Shown: positions 34,726 through 43,403 of the stretch, piece after piece
Layout: every line of letters starts with the position of its first letter
Position numbering within the stretch: position 1 is the stretch's first letter
Assembly (NCBI GenBank): GCA_036504215.1
Contig: DASXVO010000043.1
Location: 51,128 to 115,127, forward strand
Length of the DNA stretch: 64,000 nucleotides
Source of the DNA: Vicinamibacterales bacterium
Lineage (GTDB): Bacteria > Acidobacteriota > Vicinamibacteria > Vicinamibacterales > Fen-181
Direction of reading: 5' to 3'
Made by a program: the position numbers and the translations under genes
Notes under the pieces: model-generated
Told to the model about the DNA's origin: nothing
What the model saw: only the letters and a program-made list of their open reading frames with translations
Databases searched by the model: none

Positions 34726-37230
34726 TTACTTCGCGTCCACCGGAATCCGCATTCCGTAGAACGAACGCCACACGAACACCACGGACACGAGGAAGAACGC
34801 CGCGCTCAGCGCCCAGCCGAACCCGGTCCCCAGCTGGTCCTTCAGCTGCACGGCAAGCTCGACCGCAAGCAGGCCGAACAGGGTCGTGAACTTGATCACC
34901 GGGTTCATCGCGACCGAGGACGTGTCCTTGAACGGATCGCCAACCGTGTCGCCGACGACCGTCGCCGCGTGCAGCGGCGTCCCCTTCTCCTTCAGTTCGA
35001 CCTCGACGATCTTCTTCGCGTTGTCCCACGCGCCGCCGGCGTTCGCCATGAAGATCGCCTGGTAGAGCCCGAACAGCGCGATCGATACGAGGTAGCCGAT
35101 GAAGAAATACGGCTCCAGGAACGCGAACGCGAGGGTCGAGAAGAAGACGGTCAGGAAGATGTTGAACATTCCCTTCTGCGCGTACTGCGTACAGATGGCG
35201 ACCACCTTCTTGCTGTCCGCCACCGACGCCTTCTCGCTGCTCTCGAGCTTGATGTTCTTCTTGATGAACTCGACCGCCCGGTAGGCGCCGGTCGAAACGG
35301 CCTGGATGGACGCGCCGGTGAACCAGTAGATGACCGCCCCGCCCGTGACCAGCCCCAGGAGGAACGGAGCGTGGAGCAGCGACAGGTTCGCCACCAGTTC
35401 CGGCTGCAGCCCCTTGGTCAGCATCATGATGATCGAGAAGATCATCGTCGTGGCGCCGACGACCGCGGTCCCGATGAGCACCGGCTTGGCTGTCGCCTTG
35501 AAGGTGTTGCCGCCGCCGTCGGCCGCCTCGAGCAGGTCCTTGGCTTCGCTGAAGTTCACGTCGAACCCGAACTCCTTCTTCAGCTCCTGCTTGATGTTGG
35601 GCAACGTCTCGATGACCGACAACTCGAAGACCGACTGCGCGTTGTCGGTGACCGGCCCATACGAGTCCACCGCGATGGTGACCGGCCCCATGCCGAGGAA
35701 GCCGAAGGCCACCAGGCCGAAGGCGAACACCGCCGGCGCCAGCATCATGGTCGCCGGGAACGTCGTGCTGACCAGGAACCCGATGCCCATCAGCGACACG
35801 ATGGCGAGGCCCAGCCAGTAGGCGCTGAAGTTTCCGGCCACCAGGCCGGAGAGGATGTCGAGCGACGCGCCGCCCTCGCGGGCCGACGTCACGACTTCCT
35901 TGACGTGCGCCGACGTGGTCGACGTGAACACCTTCACCAGCTCGGGGATGATCGCGCCCGCCAGCGTGCCGCACGTGATCACGGTGGAGAGCTTCCACCA
36001 CAGCGTGCCGTCACCGAGGTTCGGGATCAGGAGGTAGGACACGACGTACGTGATCACGACGGAGATGATCGACGTCAGCCACACCAGCGTCGTCAGCGGG
36101 TGCTCGAAGTTCATCTTCGCGACGTCGCCGAACTTCGCCTTGGCCCACACCCCGTTGAGCAGGTAGGAGATGCCGCTTGCGAAGATCATCATGATGCGCA
36201 TCACGAAGATCCAGACGAGCAACTGCACCTGCACCGCCGGATCGTGCACCGCGAGGAGGATGAACGAGATCAGCGCGACGCCGGTCACGCCGTACGTCTC
36301 GAATCCGTCGGCCGTCGGCCCGACCGAGTCGCCCGCGTTGTCGCCCGTGCAGTCGGCGATGACGCCCGGGTTGCGCGCGTCGTCTTCCTTGATGTTGAAG
36401 ACGATCTTCATCAGGTCGGACCCGATGTCGGCGATCTTCGTGAAGATGCCGCCGGCGATCCGGAGGGCCGCGGCGCCGAGCGACTCGCCGATGGCGAAGC
36501 CGATGAAGCACTGCCCCGCGTAATCGCCCGGGATGAACAGCAGGATCGCCAGCATCATGAACAGCTCGACGCTGATGAGCAGCATGCCGATGCTGATGCC
36601 GGCCTTGAGCGGAATCGCGAACACCGGAAACGCCTTCCCCTTCAGGCTCGCGAAGGCCGTCCTCGAGTTGGCGAAGGTGTTGATCCGGATGCCGAACCAG
36701 GCGACGCCGTAGCTTCCGGCGATCCCGAGCACACTGAAGGCAAGGATGATGATGACCCGACTGGCCGCGAAGTGCTGCAGAGCACCGAAGTAGACGACGA
36801 TGATCACGCCGATGAAGGCCTCGAGGATCATCAGGAACTTGCCCTGCTGCAGCAGGTAGGTCTTGCAGGTCTCGTAGATGAGCTCGGAGATTTCCCGCAT
36901 CGACGAGTGCACCGGCAACGCCTTGAGCTGCTGGTAGACGACCAGGCCGAAGCCCAGGCCGCCCAGGCAGACCAGCAGGCCGACCATCAGGAGCGTCCGG
37001 CCGTTGACGCCCATGAAGTTGGTCTGACCGAGATCGGGCAGCCTCAACGACGCCTCGCCGCCGGCGTGTTCGGTCACCTCGACGGGCTGGGCCGCCGCGG
37101 TGGACGCGAGGACCGCGGGAGCCGACAACAACGAAATCGCGGCTACAGCCAGCAGCAGCATCGCGAAGGAACGCCGCCGCCCGCGCAGACCTGCGGCGCC
37201 GCGTGTCAAGAGCACAGAAAGCACGTTCAT
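34726..37230 (-). CDS. hppA: Membrane-bound ion-translocating pyrophosphatase, divergent type
   Basis: 834 residues from ATG 37230 (AAAGAGGTGAC upstream). Hydrolyses cytoplasmic PPi and pumps H+ (or Na+). About 16 hydrophobic helices; a cleavable-type hydrophobic leader is followed by a periplasmic stretch. The substrate motifs IADCTGDNAGDSVGPTADGF and VVGDTVGDPFKD are recognisable, but the canonical DLVGKVE lysine/glutamate segment reads DLMKIVF, and the GDCAGMAADLFE segment reads GDSVGPTADGFE. This resembles the divergent H+-PPase subgroup known from Chlorobium and similar bacteria, so ion specificity cannot be assigned by standard rules. A strong promoter lies 110 bases upstream. Confidence 0.9.
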   Translation of the reverse strand: MNVLSVLLTRGAAGLRGRRRSFAMLLLAVAAISLLSAPAVLASTAAAQPVEVTEHAGGEASLRLPDLGQTNFMGVNGRTLLMVGLLVCLGGLGFGLVVYQQLKALPVHSSMREISELIYETCKTYLLQQGKFLMILEAFIGVIIVVYFGALQHFAASRVIIILAFSVLGIAGSYGVAWFGIRINTFANSRTAFASLKGKAFPVFAIPLKAGISIGMLLISVELFMMLAILLFIPGDYAGQCFIGFAIGESLGAAALRIAGGIFTKIADIGSDLMKIVFNIKEDDARNPGVIADCTGDNAGDSVGPTADGFETYGVTGVALISFILLAVHDPAVQVQLLVWIFVMRIMMIFASGISYLLNGVWAKAKFGDVAKMNFEHPLTTLVWLTSIISVVITYVVSYLLIPNLGDGTLWWKLSTVITCGTLAGAIIPELVKVFTSTTSAHVKEVVTSAREGGASLDILSGLVAGNFSAYWLGLAIVSLMGIGFLVSTTFPATMMLAPAVFAFGLVAFGFLGMGPVTIAVDSYGPVTDNAQSVFELSVIETLPNIKQELKKEFGFDVNFSEAKDLLEAADGGGNTFKATAKPVLIGTAVVGATTMIFSIIMMLTKGLQPELVANLSLLHAPFLLGLVTGGAVIYWFTGASIQAVSTGAYRAVEFIKKNIKLESSEKASVADSKKVVAICTQYAQKGMFNIFLTVFFSTLAFAFLEPYFFIGYLVSIALFGLYQAIFMANAGGAWDNAKKIVEVELKEKGTPLHAATVVGDTVGDPFKDTSSVAMNPVIKFTTLFGLLAVELAVQLKDQLGTGFGWALSAAFFLVSVVFVWRSFYGMRIPVDAK

Positions 37231-37347
37231 GTCACCTCTTTGTTCGGCGGAACACGGGAAAGAACCGACAACCGGAGCCGCACGATGCGCCCCCGTGAGC
37301 CCAGGGTGGGGAGCCGACAAGCAAGGCCCGACAACTCAAGCTCCACA

Positions 37348-37377
37348 ATTATAGGTAAGCTCGTGCGCCGATGACAA
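37348..37377 (-). promoter_or_regulatory. Promoter of hppA
   Basis: Minus-strand TTGTCA (37377-37372), 18-base spacer, perfect TATAAT (37353-37348). The transcript would have a leader of about 110 bases with GC-rich short dyads. Confidence 0.7.
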
Positions 37378-37395
37378 ATCGCGCGTGGCCAACCG

Positions 37396-38007
37396 CTAGG
37401 GCCGTCGCGCCAAGAGCCGGTCTGCGATCGCCATGCCGCCGGTCAGGAAGATCTTGACGCCCTCTTCCACCGTGATGTCCGGCAGCACCAGCGCATCGCG
37501 CGGGTAGACGTAGATGTCGCCCAGGTACAGGTTGTTCGTCGGAAGGTAGACGGCGGCGAACGGGCGCAGTCCCGTGCCGGTGTCGAGCTCGAATTCCTTC
37601 GTCACGAACCCCATCCGCAGGCCGCCGCACGAGTCCTCCACCATCACGACACGCTTGAGGCCTGATTCGTTCTCGGGCGAGAACGCAGCGAGCAACTGCT
37701 TGACGGGTGAGTAGATGGTCCCGAAGACGGGGACCCTCACCAGATAGCCCTCGGCCCGGGACAGCAGTCGCTTCCCGAGCACGTTGCTCGCGACGACGCC
37801 CACGACGAGGACGAACGCCGCGGTCGTGGCGAGACCCAGCCCAGGGACCTGGCGGCCGAGCCAGCGCTGGTACACCGGGTCGGTCAACCCGTCGATGATC
37901 TGGAAGATCCAGAGGAGCGCCGCCACGCTGATGATCAGGGGAACGGCGACGAAGAACCCGGCGATGAACCGGCGCCGCAGCCAGAGGACGGCTCGAGGTG
38001 TGGCCAT
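37396..38007 (-). CDS. DUF502-family inner-membrane protein
   Basis: 203 residues. Two N-terminal transmembrane segments (about 14-36, LRRRFIAGFFVAVPLIISVAALLWIF, and 58-78) are followed by a soluble domain with the DUF502 hallmarks VPVFGTIYSPVKQL, FVTKEFEL, VYLPTNNLYLGDIYVYPRD and VEEGVKIFLTGGM. Function unknown; plant members are linked to the endosome/vacuole membrane. It lies downstream of secF, separated by a strong hairpin. Confidence 0.88.
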   Translation of the reverse strand: MATPRAVLWLRRRFIAGFFVAVPLIISVAALLWIFQIIDGLTDPVYQRWLGRQVPGLGLATTAAFVLVVGVVASNVLGKRLLSRAEGYLVRVPVFGTIYSPVKQLLAAFSPENESGLKRVVMVEDSCGGLRMGFVTKEFELDTGTGLRPFAAVYLPTNNLYLGDIYVYPRDALVLPDITVEEGVKIFLTGGMAIADRLLARRP

Positions 38008-38022
38008 GGTGAAGAAGACACC

Positions 38023-38059
38023 CCGGGAGAGAGAGTCCTCGCCGGATCATCTCTCCCGG
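38023..38059 (-). terminator. Hairpin between secF and the DUF502 gene
   Basis: A perfect 10-bp stem (CCGGGAGAGA / TCTCTCCCGG) with a 17-base loop follows the secF stop by 35 bases. The U-tract is weak (TGTCTTCTTC), so it may be a partial terminator or an mRNA-stabilising structure. Confidence 0.5.
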
Positions 38060-38093
38060 AGCGATAAGCACTGCTGACCGCCGCCGCAGCGGC

Positions 38094-39110
38094 CTACGAC
38101 GCGCGGGCGCCGTTTCGCGAGCCCTTGCGCTGACGCGCGGTCGTCGTCGGGCGCTGGGCTGCGGGCATCGCCGCCGACGCCGCGACGATCCGCGCCCCGC
38201 CCTTGCCGTGCCGCCAGAACGTGACGATCGCCGCCGCGATGAACACGCTCGAATACGTGCCGGTGATGATCCCGACGATCATGGTGAACGCGAAGCCGCG
38301 GAGCACCTCGCCGCCGAAGAAATACAGCGCGATGACCGACAAGAGCGCCGTGCCGCCGGTGATGATCGTCCGGTTCAGCGTCTGGTTGACCGCGACGTTG
38401 ACGATGTCCTTGATGTTGTCCCGCCGCATCCCTCGCAGGTTCTCACGGACGCGGTCGAAGATGACGATCGTGTCGTTGGTCGAGTACCCGGTCATCGTGA
38501 GCAGCGCGGCGATGATGTTCAGCGACATCTCGTAGCGGAAGAACATCAGAAGCGCCATCGTGATCAGGATGTCGTGCAGCGTCGCCACCGTGGCGCCGAC
38601 GGCGAAACTCAGCTCGAACCGGAACCAGAGGTAGAGCAGGATGAAGAACAGCGAGAGCAGGAAGGCCCACGTGCCCTTGCTGGCCAACTCCTGGCCGACG
38701 ACCGGTCCGACGACTTCCGTCCCGGCCACCTTGAACGCCCCAAGGCCTCCCGCCCTGACGGCCGCCTGGATCTCGTCCGCCGTCCGCGTCAGCTCGGTGC
38801 CCGACTCCTTGCCCGTGTGCGGCACGCGCACGAGGATCTCGCGCTGGACCTCGGTGCCGTAGGTCTGGACGACGACGTTCTGACCGCCGCCGGGAAAATG
38901 CTTGTCGAGCGCCGTCCGCACCTGGTCGATGCTCGGCCGCTGCTGGTCGAACTGGAGAACGACCTGCGTGCCACCCGAGAACTCGACGCCGAGCGGGATG
39001 CCCGTGGTCCAGATCATCACGAGGCCCGCGAGAATCAGGACCCAGGAGACGACGAGGGCGTGCCAGCGATATTTGACGAAGTTGTAGTTCGGGTTGTGGA
39101 AAATCTGCAT
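38094..39110 (-). CDS. secF: Protein translocase subunit SecF
   Basis: 338 residues. Six membrane helices typical of the RND-like SecDF. Signature regions: LGVEFSGGTQVVLQF (periplasmic start), VGPVVGQELASKGTWAFLLSLFFILLYLWFRFE, MALLMFFRYEMSLNIIAALLTMTGYSTNDTIVIFDRVREN (proton-relay Asp) and LNRTIITGGTALLSVIALYFFGG. A C-terminal tail of about 40 residues is basic. It starts 2 bases after the secD stop. Confidence 0.96.
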   Translation of the reverse strand: MQIFHNPNYNFVKYRWHALVVSWVLILAGLVMIWTTGIPLGVEFSGGTQVVLQFDQQRPSIDQVRTALDKHFPGGGQNVVVQTYGTEVQREILVRVPHTGKESGTELTRTADEIQAAVRAGGLGAFKVAGTEVVGPVVGQELASKGTWAFLLSLFFILLYLWFRFELSFAVGATVATLHDILITMALLMFFRYEMSLNIIAALLTMTGYSTNDTIVIFDRVRENLRGMRRDNIKDIVNVAVNQTLNRTIITGGTALLSVIALYFFGGEVLRGFAFTMIVGIITGTYSSVFIAAAIVTFWRHGKGGARIVAASAAMPAAQRPTTTARQRKGSRNGARAS

Positions 39111-39112
39111 GA

Positions 39113-40675
39113 CTAGATGCTCAGCGTATCCGAGTGACGCTCTGCCAGGACGACCTCGAACATCGTCTTCGAGACGAACGTCGCGGTGAACAGGTTCGAG
39201 ACGAGACCGAAGAACAGCGTCGTCGCAAAGCCCCGGATCGGCCCGGTGCCGAACTGGAACAGGAACGCGGCCGAGATCAGGGCCGACAGGTGCGTGTCGA
39301 CCAGCGTGAGGAACACGCGGCTGAACCCGGTGTTGATCGACGCGCGCACGCCGCGCTGCGCCGCCAGTTCCTCCTTGATCCGCTCGAAGATCAGCACGTT
39401 CGAGTCGACGCCCACGCCCATCGTGAGCACGAAGCCCGCGATGCCCGGCAGCGTCATCGTCGCGCCGATGTAGGCCATCGCTCCGAGCAGGATGATCAGG
39501 TTGAAGACCAGCGCGACGACCGAGTTCACGCCCGACAGCTTGTAGTAGAACAGCATGAACAGCGCGACCAGCGTGAGGCTGGCGAGCGACGCGATCACGC
39601 CCGCGCGGATCGAATCGGCGCCGAGCGTCGGACCAATCGTCTGCTGCTGGAGGTAGGTGAGCGGCGCAGGCAGCGCGCCCGACCGCAGCTTGAGGGCGAG
39701 ATCCTCGGCCTCCTGCATCGTGAAGCTGCCCGTGATCTGCCCCTCGTCCGCGATGCGTGACTCGATGTTCGGCGCCGACACCACCGTCCGGTCGAGCACG
39801 ATCCCCAGCCGTCGGTTGATGTTCTCGGAGGTTGCCCTGGCGAACTTCGTCGCACCGTCGGGCTTGAGCGAGAAGTGGATCGCCGGCTGGTTGAAGCTGT
39901 CCGGCCCCTCCTTCGCGCTGCGCAGGTCGCGGCCCGTGATGATCGGCACCTTCCGCACCAGGTAGTACACCGTCGCCGGCCGCTCACCCGCCGCCACCCG
40001 CCCTTCGACCCCGGGGAGCACCTCGGTGTTCGGCGGCTCCTGGCCGTTGGTCGCCTGCAGCAGGTTCTCGCGCGAGCCCGCCGGCCCCTGTTCGACGAGC
40101 TTCAGCTCGAGGAGCGCGGTGGACTGGATGACGCTCTTCGCCCGCTCGATGTCGGTAACCCCGGGCAACTGCACGAGGAGCTGGTCGCCCGCGGCTCCCT
40201 GCTTGGCAATCATCGGCTCGGCCACGCCGAGCTCGTTGACGCGACGCTCGATGGTCTGCTGCGCCTGCGTGACCGCCGCTGCCGCCAAGTCGTTGGCGAT
40301 GTTCGGTTTCATCACGAAGGTGTAGGTGCCGCCCGTGCCGCCTTCGCGGTTGTAGCTGGCCTGGATGCCCGCCGAGGCCTGCCGCAGCAACGCGTCCTGG
40401 GCGGGCGGCACGCCCGTCACCTGGAACGACGTCGGGCCGAGCGTCTTGAAGGTCGCGCCCGTGATACCCGCTTTCTCGATGTCCTCGCGCACCCGCTCGG
40501 CGCTCGTCTCGGTTTCGAGCCGGAGCGCTTCGTCGGTCTGCACGCGCAGGACGAGGTGCACACCACCCTTCAGGTCGAGTCCAAGCCGGATCTTCTTGTC
40601 CGGCGGGATGATCGCCCACAGGCAGGCACCGATGATGACAACTATCAGGAGGATGCGCCAGCGAAGGTTGTTCAT
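39113..40675 (-). CDS. secD: Protein translocase subunit SecD
   Basis: 520 residues. N-terminal helix and the LGLDLKGGVHLVLRV entry to the large periplasmic P1 domain (about 30-330), then five clustered helices with GVDSNVLIFERIKEELAAQRGVRASI (proton pathway) and RGFATTLFFGLVSNLFTATF. Pulls translocating proteins across the inner membrane using the proton motive force with SecF. Its ATG overlaps the yajC stop by 4 bases (ATGA). Confidence 0.96.
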   Translation of the reverse strand: MNNLRWRILLIVVIIGACLWAIIPPDKKIRLGLDLKGGVHLVLRVQTDEALRLETETSAERVREDIEKAGITGATFKTLGPTSFQVTGVPPAQDALLRQASAGIQASYNREGGTGGTYTFVMKPNIANDLAAAAVTQAQQTIERRVNELGVAEPMIAKQGAAGDQLLVQLPGVTDIERAKSVIQSTALLELKLVEQGPAGSRENLLQATNGQEPPNTEVLPGVEGRVAAGERPATVYYLVRKVPIITGRDLRSAKEGPDSFNQPAIHFSLKPDGATKFARATSENINRRLGIVLDRTVVSAPNIESRIADEGQITGSFTMQEAEDLALKLRSGALPAPLTYLQQQTIGPTLGADSIRAGVIASLASLTLVALFMLFYYKLSGVNSVVALVFNLIILLGAMAYIGATMTLPGIAGFVLTMGVGVDSNVLIFERIKEELAAQRGVRASINTGFSRVFLTLVDTHLSALISAAFLFQFGTGPIRGFATTLFFGLVSNLFTATFVSKTMFEVVLAERHSDTLSI

Positions 40676-41025
40676 GCTTGAGTTGTGTCGGTCACGACCG
40701 GGTCCTGCCCCTGGAACCCTGCGATCGCGGCCTTGGAAATTTCGACGGTAACCTTATCGGCAATCTGCACCTTCACCGACTTGTCGGCAATCCTCGAAAT
40801 GGTCCCGTAGATGCCGGCGCTGGTGACGATGCGATCCCCGACCTTGAGCGCGTCGATGAACTGCTGCACCTTCTTCTGCTTCCGCTTCATCGGCAGCAGG
40901 AGCACGAAGTACACGATGGCCAGCGCCAGCACGAACGGCAGGAACTGGACCCAGGGGCTTACGTTGCTGTCGGCCGGCGTGGCCATGGCCACGACGGTTA
41001 GGGCATGAGCAATCATTGATGTCAT
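40672..41025 (-). CDS. yajC: Sec translocase accessory subunit YajC
   Basis: 117 residues. One transmembrane helix (about 27-47: VQFLPFVLALAIVYFVLLLP) then the basic MKRKQKKVQQFIDALKVGDRIVTSAGIYGTI motif typical of YajC. Partner of SecDF. It overlaps tgt (ATGA) and secD (ATGA), so tgt-yajC-secD-secF is a tightly coupled operon as in many bacteria. Confidence 0.95.
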   Translation of the reverse strand: MTSMIAHALTVVAMATPADSNVSPWVQFLPFVLALAIVYFVLLLPMKRKQKKVQQFIDALKVGDRIVTSAGIYGTISRIADKSVKVQIADKVTVEISKAAIAGFQGQDPVVTDTTQA

Positions 41026-42164
41026 GAGTCGACCGACCGGCGGGTAAAGGTCTGACGGTATTCCTGTAATAGCTGATCGAGCGAGCCAAACACTATAGCC
41101 TCTCTGATCCTCCGCATCGTGTCAAGGTAAAAGGTGAGGTTATGCAACGTGTTAAGGGTTGATGCGCCGATCTCGCCGGCCACATAAAGGTGCCGCAGGT
41201 ACGCGCGCGAGAAGTGACGGCACGTGTAGCACCGGCACTCGGAATCCGGCGGCGCCGGGTCGGCGGCGAACCGGGCGTTCTTGATGTTGAGGCGCCCCTG
41301 GCGCGTGAAGAGTTGACCATTGCGGGCATTCCGGGTGGGCATGACGCAGTCGAACAGGTCGATGCCGCGCGCCACGCACTCGACCAGGTCCAATGGCGTG
41401 CCGGTTCCCATCAAATACCGGGGTCGGTCCTCCGGCAGCGCCGGCGTGGCCGCCGCCACGATATCGTACATGAGGTCCGGCGGCTCGCCGACGCTGAGGC
41501 CGCCAATCGCATACGCCTCGAACCCGATGTCCACCGTCGCCTGGGCACTGGCGGCGCGCAGATCCGTGAAGGTGCCGCCCTGGACGATCCCGAACTGCGC
41601 CTGACCCGGATTGGTGCCGGCCTCCTGTGCCACGAATCGTTCCCGACACCTCATCTCCCAGCGCAGCGTCCGCTCCATCGAAGCCGCCGCCTGGTCACGG
41701 GTCGCCGGGTAGCCCAGACATTCGTCGAGCACCATCGCGATGTCCGAACCCAGGTTGGCCTGGATGTCGGTCGCCTTCTCCGGCGTGAGCAGGTGCTCGC
41801 TGCCGTCGAGGTGGGACCGGAAATGGATGCCCGTTTCGTCGATTGTTCGCCTGGCGCCAAGAGAGAACGCCTGGTAGCCGCCGCTGTCGGTGAGGATTGG
41901 CCGATCCCAGGCCGCGAACCGGTGGAGGCCACCGAGGCGGGCGACCAACTCGTCGCCGGGCCGGAGGTACAGATGGTAGGTGTTGGCGAGGATGATCTCG
42001 GCGCCGAGTTCGACCAGGTCGCGGGGGAGGACGCCCTTCACGGCTCCCTGGGTGCCGACGGGCATGAACGCCGGCGTCCGGACCGTGCCGTGCGCCGTGG
42101 TCATCTCCCCGGTCCGAGCGACGCCGGATGAGTGGGTGACCCGGAAGGTGAAAGTCGCGAGCAT
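41022..42164 (-). CDS. tgt: tRNA-guanine transglycosylase
   Basis: 380 residues from ATG 42164. Exchanges guanine-34 for preQ1 in tRNA-Asp, Asn, His and Tyr. Active-site Asp in ILTDSGGYQAFSL and nucleophile in GIDLFDCVMPTRNARNGQLF; zinc site C-C-C-H in CRCYTCRHFSRAYLRHLY. All the other queuosine genes lie elsewhere. The ATG is preferred over an upstream start because a CATACT -10 ends 7 bases before it and the family normally starts ...FTFRV. Confidence 0.95.
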   Translation of the reverse strand: MLATFTFRVTHSSGVARTGEMTTAHGTVRTPAFMPVGTQGAVKGVLPRDLVELGAEIILANTYHLYLRPGDELVARLGGLHRFAAWDRPILTDSGGYQAFSLGARRTIDETGIHFRSHLDGSEHLLTPEKATDIQANLGSDIAMVLDECLGYPATRDQAAASMERTLRWEMRCRERFVAQEAGTNPGQAQFGIVQGGTFTDLRAASAQATVDIGFEAYAIGGLSVGEPPDLMYDIVAAATPALPEDRPRYLMGTGTPLDLVECVARGIDLFDCVMPTRNARNGQLFTRQGRLNIKNARFAADPAPPDSECRCYTCRHFSRAYLRHLYVAGEIGASTLNTLHNLTFYLDTMRRIREAIVFGSLDQLLQEYRQTFTRRSVDS

Positions 42165-42168
42165 GCGG

Positions 42169-42177
42169 TATAGTATG
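42169..42177. promoter_or_regulatory. Divergent -10 boxes for tgt and ddl
   Basis: Minus-strand CATACT (42177-42172) precedes the tgt ATG by 7 bases. On the plus strand TATAGT (42169-42174) would start transcription near 42181, ahead of the ddl GTG at 42202. As at fumarase/aspA, the two boxes overlap. Confidence 0.5.
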
Positions 42178-42201
42178 ACGACTCCGAGAGGCTTCCTCGA
42201 C

Positions 42202-43359
42202 GTGAAAAAGCTCCGTGTTGGTGTCATCTACGGCGGCCGGTCCAGCGAGCACGAGGTGTCGCTCGCCTCGGCGGCGGCCGTCATCGCAAATCTCGACCGA
42301 AAGAAATACGACCCGGTGCCGATTCGGATCGAGCGGGACGGCCGGCTGACGATTGCGGACCGCCCGCCCACGACGACCATCGCGTCGGACGTGATTGCGA
42401 AGGCCCGCCAGGAGGCCGCGCGCCCGACTCGATCGGGCCGCGAAGCTTACCTGGTGCCGCATCCCGGCGAAGAAACCCTCCTCACGATCGAACGGTCGCA
42501 GGGAGAAGCGGTCGGCCGCGAGAACGCCTACGTCGCCGGCCTGTCGCTGGACGTCATCTTCCCGGTGCTCCACGGACCGTACGGTGAGGACGGTACGGTG
42601 CAGGGCCTGCTGGAACTCGGGAGCGTGCCCTACGTGGGCGCGGGCGTCCTCGCGTCGGCTGTCGCCATGGACAAGGCGATGATGAAGACGGCCTTCGCCG
42701 GCCGCGGTCTCCCGATGGTCCCCCATCTCGTGGTGATGCGCGCCGACTGGGCCGCCTCGCCCGAACCGGTGGCCACGATGATTGGCGAGCGGCTCGGCTA
42801 TCCGGTCTTCGTCAAGCCGGCAAACCTCGGGTCGAGCGTCGGCATCTCGAAGGTCAAGTCCGCAGCCGACCTCGGCGCGGCGATCTCGGTGGCCGCGGAA
42901 TTCGACCGGAAGATCGTGATCGAGGCCGCGGTGCCGGCGGCCCGCGAGATCGAGTGCTCGGTGCTCGGCAACGACCGCCCCGAGGCCTCCGTCCCGGGCG
43001 AGGTCGTGCCGTCGCGCGAGTTCTACGACTACGACGCGAAGTACCTGGACGAATCGCAGACGACAATCCCGGCACCGCTGGACGCGGCACAGACGGCGGA
43101 GGTGCAGCGCCTGGCGGTCGAGGCCTTCCTGGCCGTGGACTGCGCGGGCTTCGCGCGCGTGGATTTCCTGCTGTCGCGAGAGTCGGGCCGGCTCTACGTC
43201 AACGAGATCAACACGATTCCCGGCTTCACCACGATCAGCATGTTCCCGAAACTGTGGGAAGCGAGCGGCGTCAGCTACGCGGCCGTGTTGGACCGCCTGG
43301 TGGAACTCGCGTTCGAACGACATGCCGGGAAGCAGACGCTGCGCACGAGCTATCCGTGA
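42202..43359 (+). CDS. ddl: D-alanine--D-alanine ligase
   Basis: 385 residues from GTG 42202. ATP-grasp enzyme making the D-Ala-D-Ala end of peptidoglycan. KLRVGVIYGGRSSEHEVSLASA, FPVLHGPYGEDGTVQGLLEL, FVKPANLGSSVGISKV, CAGFARVDFLL and VNEINTIPGFTTISMFPKLWEASG are the family motifs. There is a roughly 40-residue insertion after GDGRLTIADR compared with the shortest forms. The in-frame ATG at 42175 lies before the likely transcript start and is not used. Confidence 0.95.
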   Translation: MKKLRVGVIYGGRSSEHEVSLASAAAVIANLDRKKYDPVPIRIERDGRLTIADRPPTTTIASDVIAKARQEAARPTRSGREAYLVPHPGEETLLTIERSQGEAVGRENAYVAGLSLDVIFPVLHGPYGEDGTVQGLLELGSVPYVGAGVLASAVAMDKAMMKTAFAGRGLPMVPHLVVMRADWAASPEPVATMIGERLGYPVFVKPANLGSSVGISKVKSAADLGAAISVAAEFDRKIVIEAAVPAAREIECSVLGNDRPEASVPGEVVPSREFYDYDAKYLDESQTTIPAPLDAAQTAEVQRLAVEAFLAVDCAGFARVDFLLSRESGRLYVNEINTIPGFTTISMFPKLWEASGVSYAAVLDRLVELAFERHAGKQTLRTSYP

Positions 43360-43403
43360 TCGGCCGTCGGCAGCTGCCGGCTGGCGGCTGGCAGCTCGTG
43401 CTC

